From the NCBI GenBank assembly GCA_030068145.1, contig JAPJBO010000888.1:29948-93947 (forward strand): 64,000 bases of DNA. The letters run 5' to 3'. Both the position numbers and the translations under genes were made by a program. Source of the stretch: Diplonema papillatum (lineage: Eukaryota; Euglenozoa; Diplonemea; Diplonemida; Diplonemidae). Below the pieces are notes generated by a model. That model was not told where the DNA came from and made no database searches. It saw only the letters and a list, made by a program, of their open reading frames with translations. Of this stretch, positions 51,020 through 60,900 are shown piece after piece. Numbering within the stretch: the first letter of the stretch is position 1; every line of letters begins with the position of its first letter.

Positions 51020-52672
51020 CGATGCCAAAAGGGGGGGGGGGGTTTGGGCAGATGTTTTCTGGCATAGTAAGATACTGGGCAACTGGAGTATAGGACCTAC
51101 ACCCCCCCAAAAACCATGTTTGCGAGCCGATTTCGAGCTCGTATGCTCTCGGCGAGCCTTTTTTTGAGCACAAAACGCGGGTTTTCTGGATTTTGAGGCC
51201 CCAGGGAGGGTAACGCCTGTACAATGACTTTGACGCAGCACCCACCCACCAAAGGAACTGAACAAATTCTTATAATGCGCGACTCGGGAATGCGTGTTGT
51301 CGAAACACCGGTTGAAGAATTCGCGAGGCAAGACGTATACGAAGTACGATAGGTCATCGGGCATCATGAAGAGACGCTTCAAAGCGACGAGAGCCTTTCT
51401 GGAGAAGCTCGCAGGAGCTGACCCAATAGGGTTTGTTGTATCTCTGTGTTCAGAGACTGAGAAGGCCCGAATCTGGCGTGAGTTGTCCGGTTCATGTCCT
51501 GAATTGTGCAACAGCATCACGCACGAGCTTACACGGCGCAAGATCGTGCAGGTTTGGAAAGGATGAGGCAGCGGTACGCGGTAGTGGGCATGAAAGTTGG
51601 GGATAAGCTATGGGCCAACAGACAGAACGGGGAAGAGGTGGCAAGAGGTGGGCGACCAACAAAGGTAACCCCGGAAATGAGGCAGCAGGCATTCGACGAT
51701 CACGAGCAGGCATCGACACCAACGTCACGGGTCATTAAAAGCTTTGCACGCAGTCGAGACGGTTGTCGCACAGAACGTTCTCGTACCCTTCCAGCTAGAG
51801 TACGAAGAAAGCGACCTGAATCAAAAGGTGTAGTACACCACGTACCGCCGGCTACGTGGTGCCCAGTTCCAGCACCTTTCTCGACGGACCGATGTGTGTG
51901 ACACCTGTGCAGAAGGGAACATGATTAACAATCGCCTTCGTACACTAGCTGGAAGGGTACGAGAACGTTCTGTGCGACAACCGTCTTGTCTGAAAGCTTT
52001 TTGATGACCCGTGACGTTGGTGTCGATGCCTGCTCGTGATTGTCGAATGCCTGCTGCCTCATTTCCGGGGTTGCCTTCGTTGGTCGCCCACCTCTTGCCA
52101 CCTCTTCCCCGTCCTGTCTGTTGGCCCATAGCTTATCCCCAACTTTCATGCCCACTACCGCGTACCGCTGCCTCATCCTTTCCAAACCCTGCACGATCTT
52201 GCGCCGTGTAAGCTCGTGCGTGATGCTGTTGAACATTTCAGGGCATGAACCGGACAACTCACGCCAGATTCGGGCCTTCTCAGTCTCTGTACACAGAGAT
52301 ACAACAAACCCGATTGGGTCAGCTCGTGCGACCTTCTCCAGAAAGGCTCTCGTCGCTTTGAAGCGTCTCTTCATGATGCCCGATGACCTATCGTACTTCG
52401 TATACACTTGCCTCGCGAATTCTTCAACCGATGTTTCGACAACATCAGTTCCTTTGGTGGGTGGGTGCTGCGTCAAAGTCATTGTACAGGCGTTACCCTA
52501 CCTGGGGCCTCAAAATCCAGAAAAAACAGCGTTTTGTGCTCAAAAAAAGGCTCGCCGAGAGCATACGAGCTCGAAATCGGCTCGCAAACATGGTTTTTGG
52601 GGGGGTGTAGGTCCTATACCCCACTTGCCCAGTATCTTACTATGCCAGAAAACATCTGCCCAAACCCCCCCC
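51020..52672. mobile_element. Near-perfect 1.65-kb palindromic element, transposase-derived
   Basis: The arms 51040-51812 and 51926-52672 are highly similar inverted copies around a 113-bp spacer. The left terminus CGATGCCAAAAGGGGGG with TTTGGGC is shared with 46667-48265, placing both in one family. The right terminus stops at its poly-C run. The right arm keeps an intact ORF on the minus strand, while the left arm copy has a frameshift. Confidence 0.82.
51925..52482 (-). CDS. Putative N-terminal transposase fragment (palindromic element)
   Basis: 185 residues, starting MTLTQHPPTKGTDVVETS. The middle is rich in basic helices (KRRFKATRAFLEKVARADP, HELTRRKIVQGLERMRQRY). It is followed by GRPTKATPEMRQQAFDNHEQ, which resembles the helix-turn-helix and linker region at the start of several DNA transposases. 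The same peptide is encoded, with a frameshift near 51551, on the other arm. Conservation at protein level between arms supports past coding. No catalytic domain is present, so the element would depend on an enzyme in trans. The family is not recognised. Confidence 0.45.
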   Translation of the reverse strand: MTLTQHPPTKGTDVVETSVEEFARQVYTKYDRSSGIMKRRFKATRAFLEKVARADPIGFVVSLCTETEKARIWRELSGSCPEMFNSITHELTRRKIVQGLERMRQRYAVVGMKVGDKLWANRQDGEEVARGGRPTKATPEMRQQAFDNHEQASTPTSRVIKKLSDKTVVAQNVLVPFQLVYEGDC

Positions 52673-52751
52673 GAGTGCAGCAATCAGTGCTGCCTAGCGA
52701 GTCGCAGTCACAATCAGGGCGAGTGCCCTGAGTTTTTTAACTGATTGCTCA

Positions 52752-53010
52752 GACACGGTTGTAGGGGCCTTCTCCCGGTGACGGATTCGCCTGTGCTCTA
52801 GTAGCACGGGTGGTCTTGGCTGTGACGAGCTACGAACAGCCGCCTGACAAACCAGACTCACACCGCAGTCCTGTCTGCAGACACTCAGGTTCCACGCTGA
52901 TGATGGTCCGCCTTATGTGTCCGTGGCTTAAAGGACCGAAACACGGCGCAGACGGGACCAGTGCGGCGTTGAGCACATATCCATTCCAAGCACGTTCTTG
53001 CAAACCCCCC
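52752..53010 (+). repeat. Dispersed ~250-bp repeat, copy 2, ending in C22
   Basis: Homologous to 29522-29770. Here the repeat ends in a run of 22 C (53005-53026), whereas copy 1 ends in CCCCC. The poly-C end suggests a terminus. Confidence 0.88.
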
Positions 53011-53141
53011 CCCCCCCCCCCCCCCCGTTTCCTGAACAATCCTTCACTAAATCCGCGGTTAAATAACCTGGCCTCAGTGGTGCAAGCACCACGCGCTCTT
53101 CAAACCCAAGAAACATTTTCCCCCCCTAGGGCAATGCTGTC

Positions 53142-53700
53142 AGCGTACGGCCGTACGTACGCGTACGTGTACGCGTACGCGTACGCCGATTTTTTTTTGG
53201 CGTACGCGTACGCGTACGCACGTATACGTAGTCACCGGCAGTACTCAACCAAGTGGGTACAGGAGTAAACGTATACCCAACAGGAAGAAACATGCTCGCG
53301 AAGCCAGCTCCAAAGCCGGTCGCAAAGCTAGCTCCAAAAACAGCAAAGAGGCCCAAGAACGAGCGGGGTCACTCGTGGAAGACCTGGGGAAGGGTATGAA
53401 GGAAGTCAGGTGCAGTTCTGCACGGAGGGGACGCTGTCGCCGTGTGGTGGTAACATTAGGGAGCGAGAAGTCAGTACTTCAGAAGCTGGCTGGCAACCGC
53501 CTTGTCGGGCTAGTCTCATTGATGACGAGGAGTGAGGAATCGTAGTGAATTTCCTCGTGGGGGGTTTCTTGGTTCTTGCTCGGGAAACACAGGGTAGTAA
53601 CGTCAGCAGGTAGACGTGCTGAACCCCACCGCATGGTACGGCTTTGGGTGCCGTACGCGTACGCCGATTTTTGAAAAGCTGGTGCGTACGCGTACGCAGC
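53142..53700. mobile_element. Segment bounded by (TACGCG)n palindromic arrays
   Basis: GTACGCGTACGCGTACGC-type runs occur at 53150-53232, split by GATTTTTTTTTGGC, and at 53650-53698, split by CCGATTTTTGAAAAGC. The interior is about 400 bp without a gene. The arrays are self-complementary and could extrude as cruciforms. Confidence 0.5.
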
Positions 53701-53706
53701 CACCAC

Positions 53707-55266
53707 AGCCCTAGGGGGGGTCAAACTGTGTCCCATTTGGACCATTTCTCAAAGTCAGCAGTTCACACGTTAAGGGGGGACCCCCGCCCCAGGGTAAGGT
53801 GGTGAAGCGTCCGGAAATTGCGGTTAACGCCCTCAGAAATCCGAAAAAGCTCGTCAATGAGCTCCAAAACGCAATCTTTAAAAAACGTGCCAGTTTGGTG
53901 CCACCGTTCGTCAAGGAGACCCCCTCGTCGTGCCTTACGTGGCAGGGCCCCCCTTAAAATGCAAAATAGAGGCACTTTGAAACGCCCATAGGAGGGAACA
54001 GGAAGAAGAACGGGACCCGGTTTGCGCGGTTGCTGTTGGGTGCTCCGTGCCAGTTCTCCAACATTGGCACGAAGGGAGCAGCTTTTAAATGCTGTTGCGA
54101 ACGACGCCCGACTCTGACGCCCTTCCCAGCTCCAGCCCCTACAACGATCCCAGTTTTCTCGACGCGAAAACGCACCGGTGTTGTGTGTGGCTACCATCTG
54201 CCATGATTTCTTCGTCGGCGTTGAGCCTCCTGAAGGGATTCGTCGAAGGAAAAGAAACAAAGAGCCGGCGAACTACCCTCTTCGCAAGAAAGCCCTCCTG
54301 AGGCCCGCCAACGCCTAGCGCAGATTGGCATAATCAGGACTTGCCTGCCGCAATGGCTTCCAAGATCGCTGCATGGCTTCACGCGGCGGAAAGCCTAGAC
54401 ACACAGGTAGGTGTGCTGCTGTGTACGTGCGCAAAGCTCACGCCCAGACGTTTGTCGCTTCTGTGACCCAGCTAGTGTAGTCAGTAGTCCGAATAAACGG
54501 GGCATCTTACCACCACTTCGGCAACCAACGACGTCGCAGAAGGATGTCACGGGACACTGTCATCTCTGAGCAGCCGTCTGCGGCTTAGCAATCCCTATCG
54601 GATTGCATCTTACTCAGCCTGCACACAACTCTGATACCGCTCGGAAGCTTTTCGACGACACCTTCCCGGCTGACGAAGACCTTGATGAGGCAGGAGTTTC
54701 CAAGACTCCCTTCTGACCGATCAGTGCCCCACGAGCGCTATATGGCACAAACCATGTCTCTGGTTGAGCCAAGCCACGGAAGCTGCTTCGTCCGGCCCCC
54801 TTCGCGTCAGCAGACGAGCTCCAGCTCCCTCATCAGGGCATCCCAGTTGAAGATCGCCGGGGAATTATGGTTACAGCCATCCAATCTCGCGGCTTTCCAT
54901 TTCGTCCCCGGCAAAGAGAGCATGCCAGGAGTAACGGTGCACAGACGACTGCTTGCTATCTTGTGTGACCCTGGTGACCAAAAATACGCGAGGTGTGCTC
55001 CCGTGCCCCCTCCAAGAATGCGTATGTCTTCCCACGTGACAAACGGTGGCGTTTTGACAAACGGTGGCACCAAACGGGCACGTTTTTTTTACTTGTGCTC
55101 GAGCACAGCTTTTATGCCCTGCGGAGACCATCCAGGTCTTTATTTCATGTTTTTTCCGGGGTTTGCCCTGGGGTATGTAGTCATGGGCTCGTGTACGCGC
55201 GTTTTTCGCCTTAGAAAAAAAATACCCCAATGGGACACTTTTTTGCCTTAGTTTGACCCCCCCCCC
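53707..55266. mobile_element. 1.56-kb inverted-repeat element with GGGGGGTCAAACT ends
   Basis: The left end GGGGGGGTCAAACTGTGTCCCATTTGG (from 53707) is inverted at the right as CCCAATGGGACACTTTTTTG with AGTTTGACCCCCCC (to 55266). A second internal pair, GCCAGTTTGGTGCCACCGTT at 53889 and AACGGTGGCACCAAACGGGC near 55060, is also inverted. No convincing coding sequence lies inside. Confidence 0.6.
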
Positions 55267-55528
55267 AGTGCTGATGCTAAGGCCCCTAAACTCGGCATCG
55301 TTGTCAGCCGGACGGCAACGAGGGGTGGGTGGGTACCCCCCCCCCCCCTATATACAGGCTATTTTCACTGTGGAGGGGGGACGCTACCTGTCACACTCTA
55401 GGGTGGTCACCACGGTGGGTGGTCAGAAAAAAAAATTTTTTTTTTTGGCCCAAATACCCCAAAAACCACACTTTGAAAATTTTTTGTGGGCCCACTTTTG
55501 CCAGGGAATTTTGACCATTTCACCTTAG
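55267..55528. other. Boundary region before the strand-skewed segment
   Basis: Poly-C (55338-55351), GGGTGGTCACCACGGTGGGT and an A9T14 stretch. Composition changes abruptly at about 55510-55530. Confidence 0.4.
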
Positions 55529-56767
55529 AGAATTCGACCACCCAGCCTCCAAAAACCGTACATCAGCATCCGCACGCCGCAACCGCCCGACGGCTCACCG
55601 AAACATCCACCCGGGAGAACCTCGCCGCAGTCTACGTCGCCGCACAAATCCGAACCCACCAGCACTACGCACCCTGCGACGAAACCAACAAACCCACCTG
55701 GACGCAACGGCATAACGAACATTCGCAACTCATGTTTCTTCGCCGCCAGCGTGCAGTTCCTGGCGCGAAGGACGTCCTTCCGACTACAACTCGCAAACCT
55801 AACGCACCTGGACACCAACCAGCAGATGGTGCAGAGGCTGTTCACGGAATTCGACGCAGGCCAAAACATCCACGGTACAATGGCCACACTCCGGAGCCTC
55901 GTGTTCAACACGACGGCAGACGACTCCGCGCATCGGGACGTGCACGAACTGCTGACGTGGATACGCTCCTGCGTGACGGGCGACGACGACGACCAAGCTA
56001 CGGTGACATACTCCCGTTTGACAACGTGCACAATATGCAAAGAGTCTTCACGAGCATCGCCGGCGTCAGAACCGTTCCTGATGCTTGAACTCAAAAACAG
56101 GGAGAAGCCCTACACCGAGTCAGTTGAGGATCTGATAAAGAAAGTGCAAAACAAGAGAGCAACCAAAGTGGACGACTTCCCCAATCTCCTTTCTTTCCAA
56201 AGTATCACTGCCAACGCTAGTCCGCCCAAGGGAAACAAAGGCATACTTAGCCAGCAGCACTCCCAATATACGGTCAAGCGAGTCATAACCACAATCATTA
56301 CTCTGACCCGAAGGCAAAACCAGCGAAACCCGGAAGTGTTGAACAACCTTCCCAACGCCCACCGTTTGACCGTCGCCTTCCACCAAAAGGAAAAAGAAAA
56401 AAACTCCGACACCAACCCCGCCTATCGACCGGATCAACAATCCACGCAGCGCAACGGAGACGCTTCCGCCCACGTTAAACCACCTTCTTCTACCGTCGAT
56501 AGATCTACGAAGTTAACCAGAACGAATCCGCAAACCTCACAACTAATGCCACAACCTAACCATCGGCAGTTTCCACAGCGCATCTTCAGAGGAGTTACAC
56601 ACTTGCTGGACCCCTTGCACTTCAATACCTGCATACATACCTCCAGCAGTACCAAACACCTCTTGTACAATGCCGCCGCAACACCCATCTTCCCTTTCAC
56701 CACGTCACCTTGTCATGTAAACAACATCTGCCCTCACATCCTCTCCCCGTGTACCAACAATCAATAA
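55529..56767 (+). CDS. Ubiquitin-specific-protease-like ORF, 5' incomplete
   Basis: The frame is open from 55529 to the TAA at 56767 (412 codons), with no ATG before the catalytic region. It contains NGITNIRNSCFFAASVQFL, matching the Cys box of ubiquitin-specific proteases (GxxNxxNxCfxxaxxQ; Cys at 55733-55735). RDVHELLTWI resembles the QDAHEFL box, and CTICKE and FLMLEL resemble the start of the zinc-ribbon region. NNLPNAHRLTVAF may be the later LPxxLxxxL strand. I cannot find the His box, and the tail after about 56400 is low-complexity. It may be the 3' remnant of an upstream tandem copy of the retroelement next to it, a separate ORF of that element, or an exon of a spliced gene. Confidence 0.5.
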   Translation, partial: RIRPPSLQKPYISIRTPQPPDGSPKHPPGRTSPQSTSPHKSEPTSTTHPATKPTNPPGRNGITNIRNSCFFAASVQFLARRTSFRLQLANLTHLDTNQQMVQRLFTEFDAGQNIHGTMATLRSLVFNTTADDSAHRDVHELLTWIRSCVTGDDDDQATVTYSRLTTCTICKESSRASPASEPFLMLELKNREKPYTESVEDLIKKVQNKRATKVDDFPNLLSFQSITANASPPKGNKGILSQQHSQYTVKRVITTIITLTRRQNQRNPEVLNNLPNAHRLTVAFHQKEKEKNSDTNPAYRPDQQSTQRNGDASAHVKPPSSTVDRSTKLTRTNPQTSQLMPQPNHRQFPQRIFRGVTHLLDPLHFNTCIHTSSSTKHLLYNAAATPIFPFTTSPCHVNNICPHILSPCTNNQ

Positions 56768-57568
56768 AACTCCTCCCAGGTCGAACCCCCGGTCGAAACA
56801 CGGAATTTGAGGGTACAGCCAAAATAAAATACAAGCATAGGGATGCACCAGCTATGCATGACGGACCCAGCGATCTATATATCCCGCACCTTCAAACTCG
56901 GTCATATGATGAAGGAGCCGCCGTGGGAGAAGGCTGACCGTCATGGTCGAGGCCACACTTTCCGTAATTTCCACCGCCTTCAAAGGGGTCCAAGCTCCTA
57001 CAACCACGCATCTCTCGAGGAAGTACACGGTCCACGTTCACTTTTCACACAGGCCTTCTAACAACAGCCAACATATTCCGACACACAGCAGCTATCAAAG
57101 ACCTACGTCCTAAGTAAGAAGACAGCCAATCTCCACAGCAGCGTGACCGACAAAGCTTAACTATACGCAGTAGACCGCAGCATACCACAGAACGTACAAC
57201 CTCCCCACATCCAGCGAAAGCCCGCAGACAACGCATCACGCAGCGACCTGAACTCCCAACCCCACACACCGTCCGAAAAGTCTGTTAGACCACAATAGGG
57301 GAACGTAGCATGCATACGTGACCCCGGGGTCAGGGTCCAAGCGCAACATTAAAACCGCAGGACAGCCGTTCATCTCGCCTCGTAGCGTTACAACTACGAC
57401 CTCCTCGCTGCCAAGGAACCGCCGACTCCTTGGGCATAGAAAACTAGGTGATCGAAGATGGGGTTCCCGGATGGCCCGGTACAACCATCAACGATCTTTC
57501 GGAGAGAAAAGCCATCCACAGCATACGCTGCTCCAAAGCCAATACCTGTATGGCGTCACCCTATTTAG
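56768..57568 (+). other. Non-coding spacer within the strand-skewed segment
   Basis: It has the same A/C-rich plus-strand composition as its neighbours, but all frames are broken by stops (for example TAA at 56825 and TAG at 57566-57568, the last stop before the giant ORF). It could be the 5' leader or the pseudo-LTR region of the element. Confidence 0.4.
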
Positions 57569-57919
57569 GGACAGGACCTCGGTACTTGTACCACTAAAGT
57601 CAACAAAGTAACACTCGGTGCGCGGCGTACCTTTAAAAACACCAATCAATCCAATAGAAGTAAACAGTTGTCAAAACGCAAAATAACTCCAACCCTCCTA
57701 AACGTACGGGAGATCCTCGCAGACGCAGCAACGCACGCAACAGTTAGAACAGCACGACGCGCGCACAAGTCCAAGCGCAAAGAAACAGAACGGATAAACA
57801 CCCGCTACAACCATGCTGAAAACCGAAAAGCGGCACATACCGTACCTACTCCGTGCTCACCACGACGCACCAACGACGACTCGCCGCTACCCACATACCA
57901 CGAAGCACTTATCCAACGC

Positions 57920-60900
57920 ATGAGCACCCAACAGCGCGAACCACCAACCGCACGACTCACAGAGGCAGCGCCTACTAGCCCTACGCCTACGAAGAGCACC
58001 CGCAGCAATACGAAAAGCTCGTTCTCGAAAAGACGCACAGCTCCCGCACCACATAACCAGCGATACGCTACAACGAACACGCCCGCCAGTAACTACGCAC
58101 AGGCTCTACGTTCACTGTACTTCGACACACCTCCATCAGCAGACTCCACCCTGGACACCGACGAAACTTACGAACCACAACCTTACATCAACACCCACGA
58201 TACATACCACTCACAACCTTACATACCAAGATACGTAACTACACCTGCTCTCGTCACGCCACACGTCTCGACGAGCACCGACGAAACATACGAACCACAA
58301 CCGTACCAACCACCTAACCTCATTAACATCTCACCCAACACGAACCGACGTTCAAGCATAAACTCCAACGACACGTACCTCCAACGACCATATTCTTCAA
58401 ACCACGAGACTTCTCCCGCGCACACGACCCGACACTCGTCTACGAACACCGACAGGACATACGAACCACAACCATACCTACTAACTAGCCGCACACAAGC
58501 CATCAGCATTTCACCCAACACGGACAAACGTTCAAGCACCAACTCCAGTGACACGTACCTCCCACGGCCATACCTTTCAAACCACGAGACTACACCCGTG
58601 CGCACGACCCGACAATCGTCAACGAACACCGACAGAACATACGAACCACAACCACTACCAACTAACCGCGCACAAGCCATCAGCATCTCACCCGACACGG
58701 TCCAACGTTCAAGCATCAACTCCAGCGACACGTACCTCCCACGACCATATCTTCCAAACCGCAAGACTGCACCCGCACGCACAGCCCGACACATGTCTAC
58801 GAACACCGACAGAGCATACGAACCACAACCATATCTACCAACTAGCAGCGCAGAAACCATCCGCATCTCACCCTACACGAAGCAACCCTCAACCACAAGC
58901 TCCTGCGACACATACTTCCCACAACCATATGTTTCAAACTACGCCCACTCGGACCAACACTCTTTCACGAACTCCGAAAGAACTTACAAACCGCGACCGT
59001 ACTTACCACCCTTCCACGCACAAGACACCAGCATTTCACCCAACTTAGACCAGACCTCATCCCACAGCTCTTACGACACTTACCACCCACACCCCTACGT
59101 CCCAAACCACAAAACCACACCCCCCAGCAGGACGCGGCATTTAACTCCAGGTACCGACAAAACATATAAACTACAACCGCACGTACCGCACGCCTGTCAA
59201 AGGGTCATCAGCATATCGCCTTGCACAGATCAACCCCCACTGCTCAACTCACAAGACAATTACTCCCCACGACCTTTTACTCCCAACTTCGAAATCACAC
59301 ACCCGCACTCAGCGCAGCACGCAGCACCGGGCATCGTTGAAACATACGAAACGTACGTAGCGCCCACCCCCACAAGTAGTAACTTCCCAGCCGACTTCCA
59401 ACACGACGTCTCATACACCGAACGCATCCCAAACATCCCACGGCCACACATGCCGTACTACGGGTCTCCCACCCCTGCCACGATGAGACGTCCCACCTCC
59501 ATCCTCAACGAAACGTACAAGCCACGACACCAACCACACATCGACTACCCAACACCCGACATTCATCGACGCTACCCACAACAATCCGCACTCCCTCCAG
59601 CAGTGCCGACCATCACACTCCGAACTATACCTCCCCCAACCCTCCACACACCTCCGAAACTAACTAACACACGACCCACTACGGCATTCCTACTCCCACC
59701 CACACAATACGGTCTCCGACATCCACCACCAACGCTGAATACACTCGTACTCCCTTCACACCAACCTTATACATCACAACCGAACAAACTACACCAAAAC
59801 CTCACATTCAAACCACCACAAGACGTACGGACCACACAACACAGCACACCAACACAAGAGAACCCCCGACCAGTCACCCACCTCAACGACACACACTTGA
59901 AGTACAAGCTCAAACAGAACGCCATCGACCCAAAAGAAGCAGACCGTCCAGAATTTAAGCGAAACCCGTTCCTCACATGCTTTCGCACTAAAGCGAAATA
60001 CAATTACGGGAAACAGTTCTGGGCCGCGTATGACACCAAACGACGAGAAGCGCAGGTCGTGTTCTTCACCAAACAACACAAGCAGCTACACAAGGGATGG
60101 AAGAACCAGCAGACCGACAAACCAGCACACTCCGACCAAGGAGTAGTCTACGCCCTTATAGACGAACGCGGAAACGTCAAATACGTCGGGCAAACCAAAG
60201 GTACCGCTGAGGATCGTCTGAAATCCCACTGGTATCAACGCCGCAACAACACACCCATCGCCAAAGCTCTTCTGAAACGGGACTTTCCCCTCTACGCGAT
60301 ACCGCTCGAGAAAGTTCCAATCAACGAGCACGCCACAAACGACGAATTCCGGAGACAGGCACTTCCGAGAGAGAACTGGTGGATTTCACACTTCCAACCC
60401 ACATACAACGTCCAACGACATATCAGAAACGCCACTACACGCCCCAGGAAAAGCAGAAAACGTTCCAATCAACGCCACGAACGAACGAAAAACGCACCAA
60501 AAGTCGAAAAGTGGGCATGGTTGGAAGACGGAAAACTGCGGATCAACCTCACTACCGAAGCACGAGCATTCTCAATCAGGAGCCAACTACACCACCTGGT
60601 AAACCTCAGCGACAAAGACCTCACCGGCTACAACTTCGACCTTATGGGACGCACACGGATCAAGCGGCTTCTTAACTGGCTAATCGCACACGCACCTCGC
60701 ACCAATTTGCCACCTACCGTCACAGCACTCGAAAAAAGCCTAAAAGATCGACTCGGGGAGATAACACTCAACAAAGTAATAAAAGACGACGGAGCACCAG
60801 CAAGGCTCATAATCACACACGGCAGTGAACACATCAACTCGCTACGTTTACACGACATCCTACAACAACCGGCGATTAAACGCGCTTGCCCAAAAGAAGA

